The notes under the pieces: generated by a model | The model's database searches: none | The model's input: only the letters and a program-made list of their open reading frames with translations | What the model was told of the DNA's origin: nothing | DNA from: Moorella sp. Hama-1 | GTDB taxonomy: Bacteria > Bacillota > DSM-521 > Neomoorellales > Neomoorellaceae | NCBI RefSeq assembly: GCF_023734095.1 | Contig: NZ_AP024620.1 | Location: 2,786,501-2,850,500 of the forward strand | DNA: 64,000 nt | Direction: 5' to 3' | Shown here: piece by piece, positions 36,688-44,868 of the stretch | How the letters are laid out: each line of letters begins with the position of its first letter | Numbering within the stretch: the first letter of the stretch is position 1 | Program-made: the position numbers and the translations under genes

Positions 36688-37935
36688 CTAAAGGGATCCT
36701 TTTACCCGGCCCGGTTGCCAGCGATCTCCCAACGGCCGGAGGAGATAAACCGTTACCTCCTGCCCGGCGGGGAAGCCCTCGGATAAACGGGGTACCACGA
36801 CGATGCCGTCGGCCCGGGCTAAAGCCATGATGGTTGCCGCCCCGCGTGAAGTAGGCGTGGCTATCAGCCGGTCGCCTTCCCGTTCCAGCCGGACGCGGAC
36901 AAACTCCTCCCGGCCCAGGGGGGAATGGATCTTCCGGCCCAGGATGGCCCGCAACTGTTCCCGCGCCGGCGGTTTACTCCCCTGACGGTAGTAAAGGACC
37001 GGTTTAACAAAGAGCTCGGCGCAGAGGGCGGCCGACACCGGATAACCGGGTACACCGATGACCGGCTTATCCCTGACGATCCCCAGGATTACCGGTTTAC
37101 CCGGCTTGGTGGCCACGCCGTGGGTCAGGAGACGCCCCATTTCTTCTACCAGGCGGGCGGTGTAATCCTCGCGGCCGGCCGAGGAACCGGCGTTGATCAG
37201 GACCAGGTCCTTTTCCCCCAGGGCCCGATCCAGGCGTTCCTTTAAAAGCCGGTAATCATCAGGCGTGATCGGGTAAACCTCCGGCGTACCGCCCCACCGG
37301 CTGACCAGGGCCGCCAGCATAGTGCCGTTAGATTCCAGGATCTCCCCGGGCTCCGGGTTGGGGTTCGGCGGCACAAGCTCGGTCCCCGTGGGCAGGATGG
37401 CCACCCCGGGCCGGGGCCGGACCTTGACCCTGGTCACCCCGGCTGCCAGCAGCCCCCCCAGGTCATAGGGCGAAAGGATATGATGGGCCGGTACCAGCAT
37501 CTCCCCGGCGGTAATATCCTCCCCTACCGGCCGGACATTCTGGCCGGGAACGGCCGGCCGCCTGATGATGGCCGTAGTTTTATCCTGGAAAGTAACCTCC
37601 TCAATCATAATGACGGCATCGGTACCTTCCGGCAGGGGGTCACCGGTATCCACCACCACGGCTTCCCGGCCCAGGGCCAGTTCCCGTGGTTGACGTTCCC
37701 CGGCGCCAAAGGTCGCTTCCGCCCGGACGGCGAGGCCATCCATGGCCGCCGCCGGGTAATGAGGTGAGGAGATGGCCGCATAAACCGGGGCGGCCGTCAC
37801 CCGGCCCAGAGCTGTGGTGACCTCTATTTCCTCCTCCGGCAACTGAGTCAGGTAGCCACTGGACCTTAAAGCTCCCAGAAATTCCTCCAAGGCCTCCTGC
37901 CAGGGCCGGCTGGGGACAAAGACCTTGCTTGCCAA
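36688..37935 (-). CDS. moeA: Molybdopterin molybdenumtransferase, first copy
   Basis: MoeA/gephyrin-type enzyme inserting molybdate (or tungstate) into adenylated molybdopterin. Motifs: PHYPAAAMDGLAVRAE, PLPEGTDAVIMIEEV, PVGEDITAGEMLVP, LPTGTELVPP and VPGYPVSAALCAELF. The loop NAGSSAGREDYT replaces the more usual GGSS. I suggest TTG 37935 (about 415 residues) because GAAGAAGGG precedes it; the open frame reaches 38070 without a better site. It is followed by moaA. Confidence 0.9.
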   Translation of the reverse strand: MASKVFVPSRPWQEALEEFLGALRSSGYLTQLPEEEIEVTTALGRVTAAPVYAAISSPHYPAAAMDGLAVRAEATFGAGERQPRELALGREAVVVDTGDPLPEGTDAVIMIEEVTFQDKTTAIIRRPAVPGQNVRPVGEDITAGEMLVPAHHILSPYDLGGLLAAGVTRVKVRPRPGVAILPTGTELVPPNPNPEPGEILESNGTMLAALVSRWGGTPEVYPITPDDYRLLKERLDRALGEKDLVLINAGSSAGREDYTARLVEEMGRLLTHGVATKPGKPVILGIVRDKPVIGVPGYPVSAALCAELFVKPVLYYRQGSKPPAREQLRAILGRKIHSPLGREEFVRVRLEREGDRLIATPTSRGAATIMALARADGIVVVPRLSEGFPAGQEVTVYLLRPLGDRWQPGRVKGSL

Positions 37936-38074
37936 TAACAACCCTTCTTCCAGGAGTTTAATACAACTTAATTGGACTTCCCGGACCCTCTCCGATTTCG
38001 CTCCGCTTTCTCTCCGTTTTATGGACCATTGTCTCATAAAGTGAAATTTAACAACTTGTAATGGCAGCAAGTAC

Positions 38075-39313
38075 CTATAGCAATTCCACCTCTACCCTCG
38101 TACCGGCTTCCAGGCCCTCTTCCTCCAGGGGAATGGTAACCAGGCCGTCGGCCTGGACCATGGATGAGATCACACTCGATCCTCCCGGTACCGGTACGCC
38201 CAGGAATCCACCATGGCCTGCTTCCAGGCGGACGCGGATATAGTCCTCCCGGCCGGGGGTAGAAGGAATTGGACTGCCCAGGGTAGCCGTCACCGTCCCC
38301 TTGCCGGCCGGCCCATCATAATTGCCGTAACGCAGCAGGGGTTCGATGAGGACCTTAAAGCTCACCATGGCGGAAACCGGGTGGCCGGGCAGGCCGAAGA
38401 CCATCCTTGTGCCGGCCAGGGCCGCCAGGGTCGGTTTACCCGGGCGGATGGCTAAGCCGTGGAAGAGGATACCCGGTTGTCCCAGGCCAGCCAGAACCTG
38501 GACGGTTAAATCCCGGGTACCGACGGAACTCCCTCCGGAGAGGAGCACCAGGTGGTTTTCTGCCAGGGCTTCCTGGACCCTGGCTGTCAGGCTTTCCAGG
38601 TCGTCGGGGACGATACCGTATAGGGCGGCTTCAGCACCGCAATCCCGTACCAGGCCGTAAAGGGTATAGGAATTAATATCCCGCACCTGGCCGGGACCGG
38701 GCCTGGCCTCCGGGGGGATAATCTCGTTCCCCGTGGCCAGGATACCCACCCGCCAGGGTTCGTAAACTGGCACTCGGGTTACCCCCAGGCTGGCCAGGAC
38801 GCCCAGGTCCTGGGGCCGTAGGCTATGGCCGGCCTCGAGGACGGTGGCCCCGGCCCGGACGTCGGATCCCTGCCGTACCAGGTCCTGGCCGGGGGCTACC
38901 GGCTTATAGACGGCGACCCGGTCGTCCTCCAGGACCTCGGTGTTCTCGAGCATAACTACCGCGTCTGCTCCGGGCGGCAGCATACTGCCTGTGGCCACGG
39001 TTACGGCTTCGCCGGGGCCAACGGTAACTGTAGCCGGTTGCCCCATGGGCACCTCCCCGGCCAGGCGCAACAGGACGGGTGCACTTTCACGGGCGCTAAA
39101 GGTATCAACCGCCCGGACGGCATAGCCGTCCATGGTGGCGCGGTCGAAGACGGGGACATCCTCCCCGGCCACCACCGGTCGTACCAGTTCCCGTCCCAGG
39201 GCCTCCGTCAGGGGGACAACCATTTCCCGCCGCCCCGGCAGGGGCCAGTAACGGGCCAGCTCCCTGCGGGCTTCCGCTAGGGTTATTACCTGAAAAAGTT
39301 CCACGCCTTTCAT
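38075..39313 (-). CDS. moeA: Molybdopterin molybdenumtransferase, second copy
   Basis: Second MoeA paralogue, 412 residues, with canonical motifs: PVFDRATMDGYAVRAVD, LPPGADAVVMLEN, ATGNEIIPPE, LSGGSSVGTRDLTV and GLPGHPVSAMVSFK. The two copies differ throughout, so this is not a recent duplication. In organisms using both molybdenum and tungsten, paired MoeA proteins are often thought to separate the metals; that is inference here. It lies 4 bases upstream of the longest open frame of the first copy, in one operon. Confidence 0.95.
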   Translation of the reverse strand: MKGVELFQVITLAEARRELARYWPLPGRREMVVPLTEALGRELVRPVVAGEDVPVFDRATMDGYAVRAVDTFSARESAPVLLRLAGEVPMGQPATVTVGPGEAVTVATGSMLPPGADAVVMLENTEVLEDDRVAVYKPVAPGQDLVRQGSDVRAGATVLEAGHSLRPQDLGVLASLGVTRVPVYEPWRVGILATGNEIIPPEARPGPGQVRDINSYTLYGLVRDCGAEAALYGIVPDDLESLTARVQEALAENHLVLLSGGSSVGTRDLTVQVLAGLGQPGILFHGLAIRPGKPTLAALAGTRMVFGLPGHPVSAMVSFKVLIEPLLRYGNYDGPAGKGTVTATLGSPIPSTPGREDYIRVRLEAGHGGFLGVPVPGGSSVISSMVQADGLVTIPLEEEGLEAGTRVEVELL

Positions 39314-39406
39314 CCTACCAATCCAGCCGGCCCGGGGTTAAAGAAGCCTTTGGGGCCGGCACCCTTATTCTTCCAAGCGTCTCCCTGCCATTTACTCCCA
39401 GGTAAG

Positions 39407-39475
39407 GCGCCGCCTGATGGCAGGGGCGTTGTTTTCAGCCAATTATACTGCCGTCTGGCGGCATGGTCGTCTAAT
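39407..39475. repeat. Palindromic repeat cores, two diverged units
   Basis: Two cores, GCCGCCTGATGGC and GCCGTCTGGCGGC, about 45 bases apart, each followed by a CGT-type end and separated by TTTTCAG. They resemble the repeats at 15817 and 18742 but the DENGK-coding spacer is not conserved. The tract lies between moeA and the small Cys protein gene. Confidence 0.5.
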
Positions 39476-39481
39476 CCCTGG

Positions 39482-39667
39482 CTACTCAAAACACCCCAGC
39501 TGGCACTGGATAATCTTGATCTGCAAGTCGTCGGCAGCCTGTCCCACCTCACGCATGGGCACCTGCAAACGGCGGGCCACTTCCTGGGCCACAGCACAGG
39601 GCAGCTTGCCGCCGTGGCCGGCTGCCGCTTCTTTTACTGCTGTACGAATGGCGTCCTGGTTGACCAT
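39482..39667 (-). CDS. Small conserved Cys-containing protein
   Basis: A 61-residue protein from ATG 39667, with GGAGG nine bases upstream. It reads MVNQDAIRTAVKEAAAG, then LPCAVAQEVARRLQVP and ends KIIQCQLGCFE. The LPCAVA and CQLGCF cysteine motifs and a helix-turn-helix-like middle match a short family I associate with molybdoenzyme neighbourhoods in Firmicutes, function unknown. The frame upstream of this start is not supported. It probably starts the cofactor operon. Confidence 0.6.
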   Translation of the reverse strand: MVNQDAIRTAVKEAAAGHGGKLPCAVAQEVARRLQVPMREVGQAADDLQIKIIQCQLGCFE

Positions 39668-39860
39668 TTGGTAAAGCCTCCTTCTCCAAACATTGGACTT
39701 CTGACAAAACTGGATGCACTTTATACTATCTGCTACAGGGCTGGCAGGCATAGACTAAGGGATCCGGTGGTTATAGGTTGGTGGTGCTCTGTCCCTCGCT
39801 GCTCAGAAGTTACGCGGGGGCAGCCTATATCTGCAGCCGGTGTCCATTTCAGGGGCCGGA

Positions 39861-39889
39861 AAAATTAAAGACACCCCGGAAAGGGTGCC
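39861..39889 (-). terminator. Terminator after the small gene at 40.1 kb
   Basis: Minus strand GGCACCC pairs with GGGTGTC (one G-T pair), followed by TTTAATTTTTC. It separates the upstream genes from the cofactor cluster. Confidence 0.7.
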
Positions 39890-40042
39890 TGAAGCTAATC
39901 GCCCTGTCAAATAACCAGGGCCAATACTCCTTTCCCAATCCGGGAGGCAGGCCGGTTTCCCCACCCACCCCGTCGCTGCCTGTTTAACAGGCAGGAGGCC
40001 AGCAGCCATAGCCTGGAACCTTAGGCCCACTGGCTCGGAGGT

Positions 40043-40267
40043 TTATTGGGTTTTAACAGCTATGTTTATTGTAGCATAACCATCAATAGCAGACAAGCCA
40101 AAACGTTGCCAGCCACCGTTCCTACCTGCGCCCCTTTTAGAACGATTTTGGGCCTGTTCCCGTAAGTGCCGCGCATAAACCTTACTATCGCCAATATCTT
40201 TCCGGTCTTTCCGCATACCCACTAATCCTGATTCTAAAAGTTTCCGCGCTGTAAGTGGTGGTTTCAT
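40043..40267 (-). CDS. Small basic protein, possible antitoxin-like
   Basis: A 74-residue protein from ATG 40267, directly after the upstream stop (TAAAATG), with GGGGAAAA as a weak ribosome site. It reads MKPPLTARKLLESGLVGMRK, DRKDIGDSKVYARHLREQAQ and ends in a short basic tail. The SGLVGMRKDRKDI.DS..YAR.LR block resembles short proteins seen before PIN-type toxins, but no toxin gene follows, so this may be an orphan antitoxin. Confidence 0.45.
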   Translation of the reverse strand: MKPPLTARKLLESGLVGMRKDRKDIGDSKVYARHLREQAQNRSKRGAGRNGGWQRFGLSAIDGYATINIAVKTQ

Positions 40268-40268
40268 T

Positions 40269-42128
40269 TTATTTTTTCCCCAAGAGGCCACAGAGACGTT
40301 CCGTAGCGTAGTAAGCCTCGGCGCCGGTGACTGCCCCGGCCGGGTCGCTGCCGGTGTGGTCCAGGGGCAGGAGGCCCTGCTCCCCGGCCATGGTCACGGC
40401 AGCCCCGGGGTCCAGGGTGCTGGTATCCACTCCCAGATAGGTCAGGAGCAGTTTGGCTGCATCGCCCCGGTTAAGGTTGCCGGAGTCCAGGTAGGGTTTC
40501 AACAAGTCCGCCTTGGCTGCCACCAGATCCCCCCGGCCGGCCGCCCGTTTTAAGGCATTAGCCGTCATATAGTAAAAGCTGATGCGGCTGATGGGGGTAT
40601 CCAGCTTCCAGTTGTTATCGTAACCGGCGACAATCAGGCCCCAGTGGTTGACAAATTTTAAACCGGTAAAGGCCCAGTGCTTCTCCAGGGGGTTCTTGAT
40701 TTGATAATCCTTCAGATAAGCCCCCATCTGCACTAGTTTTTCCTGGACGGCTTTGATATCCCCGCTGCTGGCCGCCAGTTCCCGGAAATTTTTATTAGCC
40801 TTCAAGGAATAAACGGCTGCCACCCCGGCGGCGTCACCGGTAGCCATGCCGATGGGCACCACCCGGGCGCTGCCGGCGGCCAGGTGAGTATATCCGGCTG
40901 AACGCCCTACCACCAGGAGGTTGTCAATCTTCTCCGGTACCAGGGAACGGAAGGGAATGCTATAGACCTCCGGCCGGCCATAAACATAGCCGGTGTCCTG
41001 GGGCGAAGTAGCCTGGACATCCACCGGGTAGGAACCCAGGGCAATGGCATCGGGGAAGTAACGGTTAAAAAGGACGTCGTTAAGGTCTAGCTGGTAAAGG
41101 GCCTTAATATGCCGGGTTTCCCGGACATAGAGTTCCGGCGCCGTACCCAGGAGCTGCGCCCCGGCAAAACCGGGCAGGTGGTTTCGTAAAAAGTCGGTAA
41201 TAGCCGGCAGCTCCTTGCGGCCCAGTTCCATGGCCTCCTGCCGGGAGGTGGGGCTCAAGCCGTCAACACCGAAGATCTGCAGGGCGTTGATAAAGACGCT
41301 CCCGTCGTCCTGGCGGGCAATATTAAAACCACGCAGGCGCAAACGGGGGTTGGAGGGTTGATAGCCTTTAGCAATGCTGCCAAACCCCCAGGCGGCCCGG
41401 TCGGAAATCTTGGCATCCTTGATCTGGCCCCCTACGGCCCCCGCCAGGGCCTGCCAGTCCACCCCGCCCAGGCGAAAGACCAGGGTTACCGCCTGGCGCC
41501 GGTCTTTCTCACCGATATCCTCGGCGCCTACGGTATATGGCACGCCGGCGGCGGCGGCGACGCTGGCGTCCTGGGTGGCATCGATGACCCGGCCGGCGTA
41601 AAAGGCCATCTCCTGCCCGTCTTTAATAGCCCTGATACCCACCAGTTTATTGCCCTCGAGGATGGGTTCTTTGAAGGAGGTGTTGAGGCTCACGGCTAGG
41701 TTCGGGTAGCGACCCACCATGGCCGCCAGGACCTTTTTGGCCTCGCCGACATCAAAAACACTACCATGGACCTGGCGGTAAAACTCCTGAAAGGTCCCCC
41801 GGGTCAAAAGCTCATAATGGGGGCCGTAGTTCATGTCAATAAAGTTCAGCCAGCCGTAGGTAAAAAGCCCACCCAGGCCGTCACGTCTTTCTACCAGGAG
41901 CACTCTGGCACCTTGCCCGGCGGCGGCGACGGCCGCGGCCACGCCTTCCGGTTGCCCCCCTACCACCAGGACGTCGTAGCTGGCTCCAGCTGCCGGTGCC
42001 GGCGCCGGGGGGAAAGTCGACGGGTCCGGCCCGGAGATAGTTGCCGCCCGCCAGAAGCGCCAGCCCACCAGGGCGGCTAGAAACAGGACCAGGCTCGCCA
42101 CAATAAGCCATCGCTTTTTACCATGCAA
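40269..42128 (-). CDS. Membrane-anchored FAD-dependent oxidoreductase
   Basis: N-terminal anchor helix (KKRWLIVASLVLFLAALVGW), a Pro/Ala linker, then an FAD_oxidored-type domain with the dinucleotide motif DVLVVGGQPEGVAAAVAAAG and GGLFTYGWLNFIDMN, and a later FAD contact NLLVVGRSAGYTHLAAGSAR. The last 100 residues (ALKRAAGRGDLVAAKADLLK, NRGDAAKLLLTYLGV) look like a surface-layer-homology-type module. It should sit outside the membrane; the substrate is unknown. TTG 42128 is chosen because GAGGAG, contributed by the edge of the adjacent 143-bp repeat, lies nine bases upstream. The longer frame reads through that repeat. Confidence 0.7.
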   Translation of the reverse strand: MHGKKRWLIVASLVLFLAALVGWRFWRAATISGPDPSTFPPAPAPAAGASYDVLVVGGQPEGVAAAVAAAGQGARVLLVERRDGLGGLFTYGWLNFIDMNYGPHYELLTRGTFQEFYRQVHGSVFDVGEAKKVLAAMVGRYPNLAVSLNTSFKEPILEGNKLVGIRAIKDGQEMAFYAGRVIDATQDASVAAAAGVPYTVGAEDIGEKDRRQAVTLVFRLGGVDWQALAGAVGGQIKDAKISDRAAWGFGSIAKGYQPSNPRLRLRGFNIARQDDGSVFINALQIFGVDGLSPTSRQEAMELGRKELPAITDFLRNHLPGFAGAQLLGTAPELYVRETRHIKALYQLDLNDVLFNRYFPDAIALGSYPVDVQATSPQDTGYVYGRPEVYSIPFRSLVPEKIDNLLVVGRSAGYTHLAAGSARVVPIGMATGDAAGVAAVYSLKANKNFRELAASSGDIKAVQEKLVQMGAYLKDYQIKNPLEKHWAFTGLKFVNHWGLIVAGYDNNWKLDTPISRISFYYMTANALKRAAGRGDLVAAKADLLKPYLDSGNLNRGDAAKLLLTYLGVDTSTLDPGAAVTMAGEQGLLPLDHTGSDPAGAVTGAEAYYATERLCGLLGKK

Positions 42129-42137
42129 CAGGTGCCA

Positions 42138-42280
42138 CTCCTCCGAAATGAGATGTGTGAGGTTGGAGGTGAGAGGTGGGAGGCTTGTCGAAACTGGCTG
42201 CGCCAGTTTCAGATTAAAACTTGCCCGCCTCTCATTTCTTTCCTTCATTGGTGGTGATCTGCCACCATGGTCGGCTCCTC
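42138..42280. repeat. 143-bp palindromic dispersed repeat, copy A
   Basis: Near-identical in length and about 90% in sequence to 62667-62809. It is bounded by CTCCTC at both ends, has outer inverted arms GAAATGAGA (42145) and TCTCATTTC (42230), and a central hairpin AAACTGGC-tgc-GCCAGTTT (42191-42209). It lies between the GH26-like and FAD-oxidoreductase genes and supplies the ribosome site of the latter. Confidence 0.9.
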
Positions 42281-42293
42281 ACCCTCCTCGCCC

Positions 42294-43868
42294 TTACCGG
42301 GGGGAAACGGCCTGGAACTGGTAGTGGGGATCCTTCAGGCCTTCCTTAAAGGCGGCAAAGCTCCGGGGTGAGGAATCCAGGTTATATAACCACTTGCCGT
42401 CTACCTGGTTAAACCATACGGCGATTTTAATGTTCGGGTACCGGGTGGCCAGGTGCTGGAAGCACTGGCGAATCCAGGCCGCCTTATCGCCACCCTCCTC
42501 GTTACTGGAGAACTCCGTGATCATAAAGGGCTTGTCCGGGAAGTAGTGCAGGTACTCCCGGTACAGGGGTTCGTATATGGCGTCAAAGTACCGCCAGACG
42601 TCAGCAGTATGGCTGGTGCCGTTGTTATAGCCCGTCAAGCCGATCCAATCGACGGTTTTATCTCCCGGGTAGTACAGGAGGTAGTTATTCCATTTAAAGT
42701 TAGGAAAGGAACGGTCATGGGGGTTGAAGACAAAAATTACATTATCAGCGCCTTCGGCCTTAAAGAGGTTATAGACATGCTCCCAGGCCATTTTATAGAT
42801 ATCGGTATCCTTACCGGTATACCAGGCCGACCAGGTGGACCAGTCGCCGTTCATCTCATTGCCAAAACGAACGAAGACCGGGTCCCCCAGGCCTTTAAAC
42901 TGCCGGGCCCATTCCCGCAGGGTGGAATCGTAGTCGCCCTGGATCAGGCCAATTAGAGAAGTATCGTTCTTTTTCCCGTACCACCAGGGCTGCAGGGCTA
43001 CCATCAGGACGCGGTTGTCATTATAGATCTTCTGCAATTCTTTCTGGTTAAATTTAGTGTCAAAGGCGGCATAGGTTATTAAAAACTGGAACTTAAAGTC
43101 CAGCTGTTTCTCCAGGGGCAACAACTTATCAAAGTACTGCATCTGGCCCAGCTTGTGGGGATTAAGGATTCCCCACAGGGTCTTGTCTGCCGGGATATTC
43201 AGGCGGTGGTGTTGCCCTTCAATATTAATCTGCCGCTGCGCCGGCGGCGCCGGGGGCAGGGTAGGAGCCCCCAGGGCGGGCAGGGTTTTAAAGGTCAAGA
43301 TAATTCGGCTCAAATCCTTCGTCGCGGCTGCGAAATTAGCCTGGTTGCTCTTCAACATAAAGGTATAAACAGTTTTCCCGGCTACCAGGTCGTACTCGCG
43401 GTAGTAATTCAAATCACCGGGAGCCAGTTGCGGCCGGGTCCAGTCAAACTGCCAGGCACTGAAGCCCCTCAGGTTCAGTTTTTTCTGGGCCTGCAACTTG
43501 ATCCCGCCCCATCCCTCCTGGAGGCTGCGGTTGCTATAGAGAACGTATTCTTCGGCGCTCACCTTGTCCAGGGATTGAGCGAAAATGGTCAATTTGGCGT
43601 AGCCGTCCTTCTCCAGGATGGTGGCCACCCCGGGGATAACCTGCTGCTGCCATCTATCAGGATAAGAAAGGCTGAAGCCATCATAACTATTCTGGTACTC
43701 TTTCCAGTTCTCGGTATTGTCTCCAGCAACAATATTGCCCGGAGTTCCAGGTATCAGAGTGACAGGTTGTTCCGGCTGGATATGCCGGCGCCCGGCACCA
43801 AATATAAGCCCGGCACCCAGCACTAAAAGAAATATACAGGCTAATATAACCCAGGTCCATCTGCGCAA
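42294..43868 (-). CDS. Exported GH26-like glycoside hydrolase with PsbP-like N-domain
   Basis: A 524-residue protein with an N-terminal signal anchor (WVILACIFLLVLGAGLIFGA), a PsbP/Mog1-like region (DGFSLSYPDRWQQQ; about 60-195), a Pro-rich linker and a C-terminal TIM-barrel domain resembling family 26 beta-mannanases. Candidate acid/base Glu lies in VFVRFGNEMNGDW and candidate nucleophile in KPFMITEFSSNE, with aromatic residues on the substrate side (LQPWWYGKK). It acts outside the cell if active; substrate not known. The stop is 14 bases before the palindromic repeat. Confidence 0.7.
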   Translation of the reverse strand: MRRWTWVILACIFLLVLGAGLIFGAGRRHIQPEQPVTLIPGTPGNIVAGDNTENWKEYQNSYDGFSLSYPDRWQQQVIPGVATILEKDGYAKLTIFAQSLDKVSAEEYVLYSNRSLQEGWGGIKLQAQKKLNLRGFSAWQFDWTRPQLAPGDLNYYREYDLVAGKTVYTFMLKSNQANFAAATKDLSRIILTFKTLPALGAPTLPPAPPAQRQINIEGQHHRLNIPADKTLWGILNPHKLGQMQYFDKLLPLEKQLDFKFQFLITYAAFDTKFNQKELQKIYNDNRVLMVALQPWWYGKKNDTSLIGLIQGDYDSTLREWARQFKGLGDPVFVRFGNEMNGDWSTWSAWYTGKDTDIYKMAWEHVYNLFKAEGADNVIFVFNPHDRSFPNFKWNNYLLYYPGDKTVDWIGLTGYNNGTSHTADVWRYFDAIYEPLYREYLHYFPDKPFMITEFSSNEEGGDKAAWIRQCFQHLATRYPNIKIAVWFNQVDGKWLYNLDSSPRSFAAFKEGLKDPHYQFQAVSPR

Positions 43869-44449
43869 ATACCTTCATCCTTCCCAGGTTCGATAATTTC
43901 CTGATCGGTAATCACCATATCCACAGGCCGGTCATGGGCCTGGGGATAAACGTCCGTGACAATCTGCTCCGTAAAAGCCAGGGCGATGGTCCTGGCCCCG
44001 GGCCGCAGGGTGGCCAGGAAGCGATCATAATAGCCAGCGCCATAGCCCAGGCGGTTACCGGAGCGGTCAAAAGCCACACCGGGGACCAGGACCAGGTCGA
44101 GGAGCTCTGGAGCAACGGGCCGCAGGGCTTCCGGCCGCGGTTCCAGGATACCCCAGGTGCCAGGGCACAGGTCACCGGGGAAGTCCAAAATCTCCGCAGC
44201 CAGGAGGCTCTGGCCCTCCGGTTGGCACAAAGGTACGGCCAGCCTTTTGCTCTGCTCCAGGGCCGCCTGGATAAGGGGGAAGGTATTGACCTCGCTACCG
44301 AAGGATACATAGCACATAATTATCCTGGCCTGTCTCCAAACCGGCAAGGCCAGAACGCGCCGGGTGATAAGGGCGCTTTTTTCTTCCCTGTCGGCGGCTG
44401 TTAGGGAGTTACGCCTGGCTATAATTTCTTTACGTAGTTGCTTTTTCAA
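43841..44449 (-). CDS. 5-formyltetrahydrofolate cyclo-ligase
   Basis: Converts 5-formyl-THF to methenyl-THF at the cost of ATP, returning folate to the one-carbon pathway that acetogens use heavily. Length 202. Motifs: KKQLRKEIIARRNSLT, PGVAFDRSGNRLGYGAGYYD (nucleotide-binding, GYGxGYYDR). It overlaps the glycoside hydrolase gene by 28 bases. Upstream lies the DnaA-box cluster. Confidence 0.93.
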   Translation of the reverse strand: MKKQLRKEIIARRNSLTAADREEKSALITRRVLALPVWRQARIIMCYVSFGSEVNTFPLIQAALEQSKRLAVPLCQPEGQSLLAAEILDFPGDLCPGTWGILEPRPEALRPVAPELLDLVLVPGVAFDRSGNRLGYGAGYYDRFLATLRPGARTIALAFTEQIVTDVYPQAHDRPVDMVITDQEIIEPGKDEGICADGPGLY

Positions 44450-44651
44450 TCCTACCGCCCCATAGGCCTATCCTTATAGGCCAGATCTATCCCTAAAGAT
44501 TAGACATCAACCGCCAGAATCCTTCCCTGAAGCGCAGATTCATTATGGAAAAAAGGACTAGCGCCCGGATCCCCCCTCTTTTTCAGGTCCATAGGGCAGG
44601 ATTTACCGGGCGGTAGGCAAAACTATATTTGATTAGGTAACGAATCCGGCC

Positions 44652-44829
44652 TTATCAACAGGCTTTTCCACAGTTCCAATACAGTTAAATCAAGGCCCCG
44701 GGTCATTTATCCACCGCAGGTACTAAAATTTAAACCAGAATCCCTGGAAAACTATCCACAGCAGGGGAGGCTATAATTCTCAGTTAATCACAGGTTTATC
44801 CACATTATCCACAGGAAGCGTCGTCCACA
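44652..44829 (+). promoter_or_regulatory. Orphan DnaA-box cluster
   Basis: Two perfect DnaA boxes TTATCCACA in tandem (44796-44804, 44805-44813), plus one-base variants in the same orientation: TTATCAACA 44652, TTTTCCACA 44664, TTATCCACC 44707, CTATCCACA 44752, and a weaker TCGTCCACA 44821. The region is non-coding (44450-44868). No dnaA, rpmH or dnaN is nearby and no clear AT-rich unwinding element is visible, so a DnaA-titrating or regulatory cluster is more likely than the origin. Confidence 0.75.
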
Positions 44830-44833
44830 AAAA

Positions 44834-44868
44834 CAGCAGTTCAGGTCCCAGGACGGTCCCGGGACCTG
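44834..44868 (-). terminator. Terminator after tsaD
   Basis: CAGGTCCC and GGGACCTG arms, then CTGCTGTTTTTG on the minus strand, directly beyond the tsaD stop. It ends the tsaEB-rimI-tsaD transcript. Confidence 0.75.

Noticed and set aside
40043-40267. Complete toxin-antitoxin pair
   Set aside because: The small gene resembles antitoxin-type proteins, but no PIN or other toxin frame follows before the terminator at 39.9 kb.
44450-44868. Chromosomal origin of replication
   Set aside because: There is no dnaA, dnaN, rpmH or gyr nearby and no clear AT-rich unwinding stretch; a DnaA-box cluster alone is not sufficient.
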